Assembly (NCBI GenBank): GCA_002420085.1
Contig: DIHI01000116.1
Span: forward strand, 4,434 to 31,361
Length of the DNA: 26,928 bases
From: Lysobacterales bacterium UBA5700
GTDB taxonomy: Bacteria; Pseudomonadota; Gammaproteobacteria; Xanthomonadales; Xanthomonadaceae
Direction: 5' to 3'
How positions within the stretch are numbered: the stretch's first letter is position 1; each line of letters opens with the position of its first letter. A program made the position numbers and the translations under genes. Positions 7,770 through 15,239 of the stretch are shown here, in pieces. Below the pieces are notes generated by a model that was not told the DNA's origin, did not search any database, and saw only the letters and a program-made list of their open reading frames with translations.

Positions 7770-10541
7770 ATGCTAGAAGCGCTTCTGGCAACGCCATTCA
7801 TCGCCGCACTTGCGGTCGCACTGGCCAGCGGTCGTTCCCGCCGGACCTCCGCCCTCATCGCCGGCTTGGCGCCGATCATCGGCCTGCTGCTGCTGGCGAT
7901 GGTCACGCCTGGCGTGCTGTCCGACGGGGTGGTTCGGTCGAGCCAGGAGTGGGTGCCCGAGATTGGCCTCGCCCTCAGCCTGCGGGTCGATGGCCTGGCC
8001 TGGATGTTCGCCGGGCTGGTGCTGGCGATCGGTGGCCTGATCGTGCTCTACGCCCACTACTACCTCGACCGCGCCGACAGTGCGCCACGCTTCTTCACCT
8101 ACCTGCTGCTGTTCATGGGGGCCATGCTCGGCATGGTGGTGGCCGGCAACCTGATCCTGCTGGCGGTGTTCTGGGAGCTGACCAGCCTGAGCTCGTTCCT
8201 GCTGATCGGCTACTGGTTCGGCCGGGAGGATGCACGCGAGGGCGCCAAGATGGCCCTGGTCATCACCGGGGCCGGCGGCCTGGCTCTGCTCGGCGGCGTG
8301 ATCCTGCTCGGCCGGATCGTCGGCAGCTACGAACTCGATGTCGTGCTGACCTCCGGGCCGACCATCCTGGCCAGCCCGTATTATCCGGCGGCCCTGGGAT
8401 TGGTGCTGCTGGCGGTGTTCACCAAGAGCGCCCAGTTCCCGTTCCACTTCTGGCTGCCGCACGCGATGGCAGCGCCGACGCCGGTGTCGGCCTACCTGCA
8501 CTCGGCGACGATGGTCAAGGCCGGGGTGTTCCTGCTGGCCCGCCTGCACCCGGCCCTGGCCGGCAGCGATCTGTTCTTCTACACGGTCTCGGGGATCGGT
8601 GCTGCCACCCTGCTGGTCGGTGCGTGGCACGCGATCTTCCAGCACGATCTCAAGGGTCTGCTGGCCTATTCGACCATTTCCCATCTCGGCTTGATCACCC
8701 TGCTGTTCGGCCTCTCGACGCCGATGGCAGTGGTCGCCGGCCTGTTCCACATCCTCAACCATGCCACCTTCAAGGCGTCGCTGTTCATGGCGGCCGGGGT
8801 GATCGACCACGAGACCGGAACCCGCGACATGCGCCGGCTCGGCGGCCTGTTCGGATTGATGCCCTACACCGCCGTGCTGGCGATCGTGGCCGCGTTGGCG
8901 ATGGCCGGCATCCCATTGCTCAACGGCTTCCTGTCGAAGGAAATGTTCTTCGCCGAAGCACTGGAAATCCAGGGCCATCCGGCATTCGCACTGTTCATCA
9001 CCGGCACCGCGCTGTTGGCTGGCATCCTCGGTGTCGCCTACAGCCTGCGCTTCGTCCACGACACCTTCTTCGGGCGTGGCCCGCGCGCGCTGGAACATGA
9101 GCCGCATCAACCACCGCGCTGGATGCGGCTGCCGATCGAGATACTGGTGCTGCTGTGCCTGGCGGTGGGCATCGTTCCGGCCCTGACCATCGGACCGGTG
9201 CTGGCGATCGCGGCGTCCGGTGTGCTCGGCGGGCAGGTGCCCGACTACAGCCTCGCGGTCTGGCATGGCCTGAATTGGCCGCTGGCGATGAGCTTCGCGG
9301 GGGTGATCGGCGGCATTGGTCTGTACTTCGGCCTGCGCCGTCTGCTGGATCTGCACGGCGTGGTCGTCGCCTCGCTCGGCCGCCGGCTGTTCCGCTGGAA
9401 TCTGCGTCGCCTGCTGGACCTGGCGGCGACCATCGGCGACCGACTCGACAACGGCAGCCTGCAACGCTATCTGCTGCTGATGATGCTGGCCGTGCTGACG
9501 GTTGCGGTCGCGCCCTTCCTGTCTGGCCTGCGCCTTGGCCTCGATGGCAGCGGCCAGTCCCTACCCCTGCTCGGCGCACTGGTCTGGACGATCGGCATCG
9601 CCGCCACCCTGGCCACCGTCCACTACCGACGTCAACGGCTGATCGCCCTGATCGTGATGGGCGCGGTCGGCCTGGCGGTCAGCCTGACCTTCGTGCTGCT
9701 GTCGGCGCCCGATCTGGCGCTCACTCAACTTCTGGTCGAGATGGCAACCATCGCCCTGATGCTGCTGGCGCTCAACTACCTGCCCCAGCAGGGCGCCGAC
9801 GAACCCCCGGCACGTAAGCTGCGCGACGCGATCATCGCCATCCTCTCCGGCACCGGCATCGCGGCCCTGATCTACGCCACCATCACCCGACCCACGCGGA
9901 CCGTCGCCGACGAACTACTGGTGCGCTCACTGCCCGAGGGCGGCGGCACCAATGTGGTCAACGTCATCCTGGTCGATTTTCGCGGCTTCGACACCCTTGG
10001 CGAGATCGTGGTGTTCGGCATCGCCGGCCTGATCGTCCATGCCCTGCTGCGCCGCACCCGCCTGCGCCCGGACGAGCGCATGCCCGGCCCGCCACCGCGC
10101 ATGACCATCCCGACCCTGGTCGCCCAATTGCTGCTGCCGCTGGCGCTGGCGGTCTCGCTGTACCTGTTCGTGCGTGGCCACAACCTGCCTGGCGGCGGCT
10201 TCATCGCCGGCCTGGTGCTGGCGGTGCCGGTGCTGCTGCAATACCTGGTCTCGGGCAGCGCCCATGTCGAGCAACGCCTGGGGCTCGATTACACCGCCCT
10301 GATCGGCCTTGGCGTTGGCGCCGCCCTGCTGACCGGCCTCGGCAGCTTGGTGCTCGGTTATCCGTTCATGACCAGCAGCTACGGCCATCCGATCCTGCCG
10401 GTGCTGGGTGAAATCCCGCTGGCCAGCGCGATGGCCTTCGACACCGGGGTCTACCTGGTGGTGGCCGGCAGCACCCTGCTGATGCTGGCCATGCTCGGCC
10501 ATGCCCGAGCCGTCGATGCCACCGAAGGAGCCCGACCATGA
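7770..10541 (+). CDS. mrpA: Mrp-type Na+/H+ antiporter subunit A fused to subunit B (MrpAB)
   Basis: 923 residues. The N-terminal 500 residues are the proton-pumping-quinone-reductase-like antiporter domain, with FWELTSLSSFLLIGYW (Glu136) and TKSAQFPFHFWLP (Lys219); these are the functional Glu/Lys pair positions in MrpA. The loop LNGFLSKEMFFAEAL follows. A DUF4040-type segment lies around 630-690 (LLSAPDLALTQLLVEM), and the MrpB domain runs from about 778 to the end (LYLFVRGHNLPGGGFIAG). A/B fusion is the group-2 architecture known from proteobacterial Sha/Pha systems. The product acts in the inner membrane with MrpC-G to exchange cytoplasmic Na+ (or K+) for H+. AGGA precedes the ATG, and the stop overlaps mrpC. 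Confidence 0.97.
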   Translation: MLEALLATPFIAALAVALASGRSRRTSALIAGLAPIIGLLLLAMVTPGVLSDGVVRSSQEWVPEIGLALSLRVDGLAWMFAGLVLAIGGLIVLYAHYYLDRADSAPRFFTYLLLFMGAMLGMVVAGNLILLAVFWELTSLSSFLLIGYWFGREDAREGAKMALVITGAGGLALLGGVILLGRIVGSYELDVVLTSGPTILASPYYPAALGLVLLAVFTKSAQFPFHFWLPHAMAAPTPVSAYLHSATMVKAGVFLLARLHPALAGSDLFFYTVSGIGAATLLVGAWHAIFQHDLKGLLAYSTISHLGLITLLFGLSTPMAVVAGLFHILNHATFKASLFMAAGVIDHETGTRDMRRLGGLFGLMPYTAVLAIVAALAMAGIPLLNGFLSKEMFFAEALEIQGHPAFALFITGTALLAGILGVAYSLRFVHDTFFGRGPRALEHEPHQPPRWMRLPIEILVLLCLAVGIVPALTIGPVLAIAASGVLGGQVPDYSLAVWHGLNWPLAMSFAGVIGGIGLYFGLRRLLDLHGVVVASLGRRLFRWNLRRLLDLAATIGDRLDNGSLQRYLLLMMLAVLTVAVAPFLSGLRLGLDGSGQSLPLLGALVWTIGIAATLATVHYRRQRLIALIVMGAVGLAVSLTFVLLSAPDLALTQLLVEMATIALMLLALNYLPQQGADEPPARKLRDAIIAILSGTGIAALIYATITRPTRTVADELLVRSLPEGGGTNVVNVILVDFRGFDTLGEIVVFGIAGLIVHALLRRTRLRPDERMPGPPPRMTIPTLVAQLLLPLALAVSLYLFVRGHNLPGGGFIAGLVLAVPVLLQYLVSGSAHVEQRLGLDYTALIGLGVGAALLTGLGSLVLGYPFMTSSYGHPILPVLGEIPLASAMAFDTGVYLVVAGSTLLMLAMLGHARAVDATEGARP

Positions 10542-10909
10542 TGGAACTCGCCCTCGCCAGCGGTGTCGGCGTGCTGGTCGCCTGCGGCATCTATCTGCTG
10601 CTGCGCGCCCGGAGCTTCGATGTCATCCTCGGCCTGACCCTGCTGTCCTATGCCGTCAACCTGTTGATCTTCTCGATGGGCCGGCTGGTGGTCGGCAAAC
10701 CGCCGGTGCTGACCAAGGGCCTGGCCGCCACCCTCGAAAACCACGTCGATCCGCTGCCCCAGGCACTGGTACTGACCGCCATCGTGATTGCCTTCGCGAT
10801 GACCGCCGTGCTGCTGGTGGTGTCGATCCGCAGCCGTGCCGATCACAACAGCGACCATGTCGACAGCGCCGAACCCGATGACGACACGCGCCCCGGAGAT
10901 CGGTCATGA
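10538..10909 (+). CDS. mrpC: Mrp Na+/H+ antiporter subunit C
   Basis: 123 residues, NuoK-like, with three membrane helices: ELALASGVGVLVACGIYLLL, FDVILGLTLLSYAVNLLIF and an ALVLTAIVIAFAMTAVLLVV region, the last preceded by the conserved DPLPQALVLTAIVI motif. AAGGAG at 10525-10530 gives 7-nt spacing to the ATG at 10538; a second ATG follows at once at 10541. The start overlaps the mrpAB stop by 4 bases, and its own TGA overlaps the mrpD start. The hydrophilic tail (RADHNSDHVDSAEPDDDT) is acidic. It is a structural membrane subunit of the antiporter complex. Confidence 0.95.
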   Translation: MMELALASGVGVLVACGIYLLLRARSFDVILGLTLLSYAVNLLIFSMGRLVVGKPPVLTKGLAATLENHVDPLPQALVLTAIVIAFAMTAVLLVVSIRSRADHNSDHVDSAEPDDDTRPGDRS

Positions 10910-12495
10910 GCAGTCACTACCCGATCCTGCCGATCGTCGTTCCGCTGGCCTTTGCCGTCCTGCTGTTGCTGACCGAGCGACTGGGCATCCGCAGTCAGCG
11001 CTGGCTCGGTTTCCTCGGCTTGGGTGCCACCCTGGTCGCGATCGGTCTGCTGCTGGCACCGGCTGCGCGCGGCGAAATCGCCGTCTACCTGGTCGGCAAC
11101 TGGCCGGCCCACCTCGGCATCGCACTCGCCGTGGACCGACTGACGGTGTTGATGCTGGCCGTCACCGGCGTTCTGTCAGTCGCCGTGCTGCTCTATGCCA
11201 GCAGCGGCTGGGACGAGGACGCCCCGCACTTCCACGCATTGTTCCAACTGCAACTGGCCGGCCTCAACGGCGCCTTTCTCACCGCTGATCTGTTCAACCT
11301 GTTCGTGTTCTTCGAGGTGCTGCTGATCGCCTCCTATGGCCTGCTGCTCAGCGGTGGCCGGGGCGCGCGTATGGCCGCCGGCCTGCACTACGTGGCGTTC
11401 AACATCACCGCCTCGACCCTGTACCTGGTAGCGGTCGGCCTGCTGTACGGCATCACCGGCACCCTCAACATGGCGGAAATGGGCCATCGCATCGCCACCC
11501 TGGCGCCGGCCGATCTCGGCCTGGTCAAGGCCGGCGGTCTGCTGCTGCTGATCGTGTTCTGCGCCAAGGCCGCCCTGCTGCCCCTGAACTTCTGGCTGCC
11601 CGGCACCTACAGCCGCGCCAGCGCGCCGATCGCCGCTCTGTTCGCGGTGATGACCAAACTTGGCGTGTATGCCGTATTGCGGGTCTACACCCAGGTGTTC
11701 GGCGCTGACAGCGGTGGCGCCAGCGGGCTGGCCTGGTCATGGTTGCTGCCAGCCGCCACCCTCGGCCTGATGCTGTCTGCGCTCGGCGCACTGGCGGCCG
11801 ATTCGCTACGCCGATTGGCCGCCTACCTGGTGGTCGGCTCGGCCGCCACCCTGTTCATCGCAGTGGCCCTGGCCAGCCCGGCGGCAATCGGTTCGGGACT
11901 GTACTACCTGCTGCACTCGACCCTGATCGGCGGCGCCCTGTTCCTGATCGCCGACCTGGTTCGCGGCCAGCGGACACTGGCCGGCGACGGCTTCCATCGC
12001 ATCGACACCATCCGCCACACCGGCCTGCTCGGCAGCCTGTTCCTGCTGGCCGCCGTCAGCGCGGCAGGACTGCCGCCCCTGTCCGGCTTCATCGGCAAGT
12101 TCAGCCTGATGGCCGCCGTGCCGGATGGCCTGGAAGCGACGCTGTGGACCGCCATCCTGGTCAGCAGTCTGCTGATCGTACTGGCCCTGGCCCGCGCCGG
12201 CAGTCGGCTGTTCTGGCAGGTGCCGGACACACTGGCACCGGCTTCGCAGGCCACCGAAACCGTCAGCGACGAACGCCCTGCCCCGACCCGACTGTCGCGA
12301 CGGGAACTGGCCGCCACCGCCCTGCTGCTGGCACTGGGCATCGCACTCACCATCGGTGCCGGCCCCTTGCTGCGCTACACCTACGAAACCGGCCATCAAC
12401 TCGCCCATCCCGGCAACTACCGCCACGCCGTGCGCAGCGCCACACCGATCGCCTCACCCGGCCACGCACCCGCACCCGGAGAACACCACCCATGA
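10906..12495 (+). CDS. mrpD: Mrp Na+/H+ antiporter subunit D
   Basis: 529 residues, a second antiporter-like subunit (NuoM/NuoN type) with about 14 membrane helices. The key acidic residue is Glu137 in FVFFEVLLIASYGL, and Lys221 lies in FCAKAALLPLNFWLPG, as expected for the proton path. The broken-helix region PPLSGFIGKFSLMAA is intact. The ATG overlaps the mrpC TGA (ATGA), indicating translational coupling. The C-terminal 25 or so residues are Pro/His-rich and poorly conserved in appearance. It acts with MrpAB in the inner membrane as part of the ion/proton exchange module. Confidence 0.97.
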   Translation: MSSHYPILPIVVPLAFAVLLLLTERLGIRSQRWLGFLGLGATLVAIGLLLAPAARGEIAVYLVGNWPAHLGIALAVDRLTVLMLAVTGVLSVAVLLYASSGWDEDAPHFHALFQLQLAGLNGAFLTADLFNLFVFFEVLLIASYGLLLSGGRGARMAAGLHYVAFNITASTLYLVAVGLLYGITGTLNMAEMGHRIATLAPADLGLVKAGGLLLLIVFCAKAALLPLNFWLPGTYSRASAPIAALFAVMTKLGVYAVLRVYTQVFGADSGGASGLAWSWLLPAATLGLMLSALGALAADSLRRLAAYLVVGSAATLFIAVALASPAAIGSGLYYLLHSTLIGGALFLIADLVRGQRTLAGDGFHRIDTIRHTGLLGSLFLLAAVSAAGLPPLSGFIGKFSLMAAVPDGLEATLWTAILVSSLLIVLALARAGSRLFWQVPDTLAPASQATETVSDERPAPTRLSRRELAATALLLALGIALTIGAGPLLRYTYETGHQLAHPGNYRHAVRSATPIASPGHAPAPGEHHP

Positions 12496-12989
12496 CCGCC
12501 CCGGTCCGCCGCCTGTTCCCCTCGCCGGCACTCAGCCTCACGGTGGCGCTCGCCTGGCTGCTGCTGGTCGGCTCGCTGGCGACCGCGCACATGCTGTTCG
12601 CCCTGGTCCTGGCCTGGCTGCTGCCACACGCAGCACAGCGACTGCGGCACTCGCAGGCCGGCCTGCGGCGACCGGCCGTGATCGTCCGCCTGAGCCTGAT
12701 CGTGCTGTGGGACATCGTGCTCTCCAACATCGAGGTCGCCCGCCGCATTCTCGGCTCGGAAAAGGCGATCCGGCCCGACTACATCTGGATTCCGCTCGAC
12801 ATCGAAAACCCCTACGGCATCGCCGCCCTGGCCGGCATCATCACCATGACCCCCGGCACCCTGTCGGCCGACCTCAGCCCGGACAACCGCCACCTGCTGG
12901 TGCATTGCTTCCACCTCGATGACGGGCCGGCCCAGATCGACCAGATCAAGCAGCGCTACGAGCGCCCGCTGCGGGAGATCTTCTCGTGA
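12492..12989 (+). CDS. mrpE: Mrp Na+/H+ antiporter subunit E
   Basis: 165 residues: short basic N terminus, two hydrophobic segments (ALSLTVALAWLLLVGSLATA and HMLFALVLAWLLP), then a helix with VIVRLSLIVLWDIVLSNIEVARRIL and a cytoplasmic domain containing ITMTPGTLSADLSPDNRHLLVHC, the characteristic MrpE signature. The ATG overlaps the mrpD stop by 4 bases, and GGAGAA lies about 8 nt upstream. MrpE is needed for assembly or full activity of the complex in characterised systems. The true start is well inside a longer open frame that begins within mrpD; the earlier part is a frame shadow. Confidence 0.95.
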   Translation: MTAPVRRLFPSPALSLTVALAWLLLVGSLATAHMLFALVLAWLLPHAAQRLRHSQAGLRRPAVIVRLSLIVLWDIVLSNIEVARRILGSEKAIRPDYIWIPLDIENPYGIAALAGIITMTPGTLSADLSPDNRHLLVHCFHLDDGPAQIDQIKQRYERPLREIFS

Positions 12990-13297
12990 CCACGCCTCTG
13001 ACCACAGCGCCGCTCGCCCTGCCGCCGATCCTCGAAACCGGCATCGCCCTCACCATGGCCATGCTCGGCCTGGCCATGCTGCTGAACGTCTATCGCCTGC
13101 TGCGCGGACCAACCCTGGTCGATCGCATCCTCGCCCTCGATACCCTCTACATCAACACCGTCGCCCTGCTGATCCTGTTCGGCATGCGCCTGGGCACGGT
13201 GATCTACTTCGAGGCGGCCCTGATCATCGCCATGCTCGGCTTCGTCGGCACCGTGGCTCTGTCCAAGTACGTCATGCGTCGGGACATCATCGAATGA
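12986..13297 (+). CDS. mrpF: Mrp Na+/H+ antiporter subunit F
   Basis: 103 residues with three membrane helices. The start is GTG at 12986, overlapping the mrpE TGA (GTGA), with GGGAGA just upstream. The conserved loop RLLRGPTLVDRILALDTLYIN, containing the functional Asp region, is intact, as is FEAALIIAMLGFVGTVALSKY. It ends four bases into mrpG. It is a small inner-membrane subunit of the antiporter, and MrpF has been implicated in bile-salt/Na+ export in other bacteria. Confidence 0.95.
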   Translation: MTTPLTTAPLALPPILETGIALTMAMLGLAMLLNVYRLLRGPTLVDRILALDTLYINTVALLILFGMRLGTVIYFEAALIIAMLGFVGTVALSKYVMRRDIIE

Positions 13298-13647
13298 GCA
13301 CCGAACTCGCCCTGCACTGGCAGATCCTGATCGTCGCCCTGCTCGCGGTCGGCGGCTTCTTCTCGCTGGTCGGTTCGATCGGCCTGGCCCGGCTGTCCAA
13401 CTTTCTCAAGCGCCTGCACGGCCCGACCAAGGCCACCACGCTTGGCGTCGGCGGCATTCTGCTGGCCTCGATCCTCCAGCACAGTCTGGCCGGCGACGGC
13501 CTCGGCCTGCGCGAACTGCTGATCACCGTCTTCCTGTTCCTCACCGCCCCGGTCAGCGCCCACCTGATGGCCCGCGCCGCAATCGCCAGCGACCCGGAAA
13601 GCCACGCTCCCAGCGCACCACCGCCCGAGTCCGAGCGCGGCGATTGA
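13294..13647 (+). CDS. mrpG: Mrp Na+/H+ antiporter subunit G
   Basis: 117 residues, three predicted membrane helices (ILIVALLAVGGFFSLVGSIGL, LGVGGILLASILQ, LLITVFLFLTAPVSAHLMARA). The family motifs IGLARLSNFLKRLHGPTKA and FLTAPVSAHLMARAA are present. The ATG at 13294 overlaps the mrpF stop (ATGA). It ends with a short Ser/Pro/Glu-rich tail and is the last gene of the mrp operon, facing the convergent CaCA exchanger gene about 250 bp away. Confidence 0.95.
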   Translation: MSTELALHWQILIVALLAVGGFFSLVGSIGLARLSNFLKRLHGPTKATTLGVGGILLASILQHSLAGDGLGLRELLITVFLFLTAPVSAHLMARAAIASDPESHAPSAPPPESERGD

Positions 13648-13844
13648 AGCAGGCCGCCTGACACCCGCCGTGATCTCGCGGCGTCATCGACCCATGGCCT
13701 CGGCAAGTCGGATCCAGATGCCAGAGCGTTGCAGCGACCGCCGTCTCTGACCCTCGATCGACTCGCGCATCATTGCCGCGCATGGCGTGGCAAGCAAGCA
13801 ACCGCCTGCCCTGGGGTCAGTTCAGACGATCCTGGCAGGCAGTC

Positions 13845-13885
13845 GCCCAACGCCATGCATGAAAACGATGCCGGACACGTTGGGC
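13845..13885. terminator. Hairpin between convergent mrpG and CaCA exchanger genes
   Basis: GCCCAACG (13845-13852) pairs perfectly with CGTTGGGC (13878-13885), and an inner GCAT/ATGC pair (13857-13860, 13868-13871) can form within the loop. It lies 11 bp beyond the exchanger stop and could end transcription from either side. There is no T-tract, so intrinsic termination is uncertain. Nothing else is visible in the 249-bp gap. Confidence 0.4.
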
Positions 13886-13896
13886 ACCGCGAGTGG

Positions 13897-14868
13897 TCAG
13901 ACCCCTTGCGGCTGCATCACCTGCCACGCGATGAAGCCCACGAAGGCGATCAGCAGCAGGGCGCCACCCTTGCGGTAGATGCGGTTGTCGCCAAACGCCA
14001 ATGGATAGAGCGCGGCGGCAAACAGGAACATCAGGGGGATTTCGTAGCGGATCAGGCTCGGGCTGACCGGAATCGGTGCGATCACGGCGGTGGCGCCAAG
14101 CACCAGCAGGATGTTGAACAGGTTCGAGCCGAGCACATTGCCGACCGCGATATCGCTGTCGCCACGCCAGGCCGCAACGCTGGATGCCGCTAGTTCCGGC
14201 AGTGAGGTGCCGATGGCGACGATGGTCAGGCCGATGGTCAGTTCGCTCATGCCCCACATCCGGGCCAGTTCGACCGCTGCGCCGACCATCATCTGCGAAG
14301 CGACCAGCAGCAGCACGAAGCCCAGGCCGATCCGCGCGATATCCTTCCAGAGCGCATGCGGTGCGCTGTCGGTATGCTCCAGTTCCGCCTCGACGATCTG
14401 CGGCTCGGTGCGGCTGCCGAAGCCGATCACCATCATCAGCCCGACGAAACCGAGCATCAGCAGGCCGCCTTCCACCGGGTTCAGGCGCCCATCCATACCG
14501 AGCAGCCAGAGCGCCAGCGAGGTCAGCAACAGCAGCGGGATCTCCAGCCTGAGCAATCGAACGTGGATGATCAATGGGGTCAGCAGCGCCGATACACCAA
14601 GAATCAGGCCGACGTTGGCGATATTGCTGCCGACCACGTTGCCGACCGCGATGTCGAGCCGACCATTGATCGCGGCAGTGAGGTTGATCGACAGTTCCGG
14701 CAACGAAGTACCGAAGCCCACCAAGGTCATGCCGACCACCAGGCGGCTGACACCCATGCGCAGGGCGATGGTGCCAGCACCGCGCACGAAGGCATCAGCG
14801 CCGTACACCAGCAGGGCCAGACCGATGCCGAATTGCAGGAGTTGCAGGATCATTCTTACCAGCCACAT
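13897..14868 (-). CDS. CaCA-family Na+/Ca2+ exchanger-like membrane protein (YrbG type)
   Basis: 323 residues, about 10 membrane helices, with two inverted alpha-repeats. Repeat 1 has GFGTSLPELSINL (51-63) plus DIAVGNVVGSNIANVGLILG (72-91). Repeat 2 has AIGTSLPELAASS (218-230) plus DIAVGNVLGSNLFNILLVLG (239-258). Glu58 and Glu225 are the expected cation ligands. The acidic middle loop (about 152-168) is short, as in bacterial members. The family exchanges Ca2+ for Na+ or H+ across the inner membrane. The start may be 14868 (MWLVRM) or 14853 (MILQLL); the promoter call makes the second a serious candidate. It is convergent with the mrp operon, which would fit a shared Na+ cycle (inference). 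Confidence 0.93.
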   Translation of the reverse strand: MWLVRMILQLLQFGIGLALLVYGADAFVRGAGTIALRMGVSRLVVGMTLVGFGTSLPELSINLTAAINGRLDIAVGNVVGSNIANVGLILGVSALLTPLIIHVRLLRLEIPLLLLTSLALWLLGMDGRLNPVEGGLLMLGFVGLMMVIGFGSRTEPQIVEAELEHTDSAPHALWKDIARIGLGFVLLLVASQMMVGAAVELARMWGMSELTIGLTIVAIGTSLPELAASSVAAWRGDSDIAVGNVLGSNLFNILLVLGATAVIAPIPVSPSLIRYEIPLMFLFAAALYPLAFGDNRIYRKGGALLLIAFVGFIAWQVMQPQGV

Positions 14869-14883
14869 GCGTTGCGGGCGGTC

Positions 14884-14912
14884 ATTGTAGCCGCCCGCAC
14901 GTTTTCTGTCGA
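14884..14912 (-). promoter_or_regulatory. Promoter for the CaCA exchanger gene
   Basis: Reading leftwards, TCGACA (14912-14907), exactly 17 bp, TACAAT (14889-14884): one of the best sigma-70 matches in the window. The -10 ends 15 bases before the ATG at 14868, so the leader would be only about 8-9 nt. Either translation is near leaderless from 14868, or it begins at the ATG at 14853, where GGTAAGA precedes it. Confidence 0.6.
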
Positions 14913-15109
14913 TGATGCCGGATCAGCCGCAACGATCGTCGCAGCAAGCTGGCTGCCGTGGCGCGGAGCATCTGCCTGCCCCGCTAGCACGCCGCCCGCG
15001 TCCCATCCCTCAGTGGCAAACCAGCCGCCGAATCCCCGCCCACCCAGAATGTGCATGTACAACGCACCGCTGGCACCGAAGACCCGGCTGGGCCAGCAGC
15101 ACCCGGCAC

Positions 15110-15131
15110 GGATCATGGTTGCGCATGATCC
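15110..15131 (-). terminator. Hairpin downstream of the permease gene
   Basis: GGATCAT (15110-15116) and ATGATCC (15125-15131) form a perfect 7-bp stem with an 8-nt loop. It lies about 43 bases beyond the downstream TGA (15174) and about 110 beyond the TAG (15240). No T-tract follows, so it is a weak terminator candidate. Confidence 0.35.
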
Positions 15132-15173
15132 ACCCTTGGTCGTCTTACACGTTGCACCTGCTCCGGTGTTTCC

Positions 15174-15239
15174 TCACTCGGACGCGATCTGTCGATACAA
15201 AAACGGCCCGCGCAGTCGAGAATGGGCCATGATGAACAC
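15174..15239 (-). other. In-frame continuation of the permease past its TAG stop
   Basis: After the TAG at 15242-15240 the same frame stays open for 21 codons to a TGA at 15176-15174. The residues start VFIMAHSRLRGPF and end QIASE. VFIMA would complete the final membrane helix begun by IAVVLAGLALL, and the basic SRLR plus a terminal SE resemble the usual cytoplasmic tail of FtsX/MacB-type permeases. The reading was checked base by base. Whether the TAG is a mutation, a read-through site or a sequencing error cannot be told here. Confidence 0.5.

Larger units (their letters stand above)
14869..15173. other. Gene-poor stretch, about 305 bp
   Basis: It holds the exchanger promoter at its left end and a hairpin (15110-15131) at its right end. 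An 86-codon minus-strand open frame crosses it but has no recognisable domain and runs through the promoter, so I do not call it. Sequence similarity search of the 14920-15100 part would tell whether a gene remnant is present. Confidence 0.5.

Noticed and set aside
7773..9464. 563-codon minus-strand open frame
   Set aside because: Antisense to mrpAB; Gln/His/Arg-rich, no signal or domain.
14856..15116. 86-codon minus-strand open frame between the permease and the exchanger
   Set aside because: No Shine-Dalgarno or domain, and it runs through the exchanger promoter; kept only as unexplained sequence.
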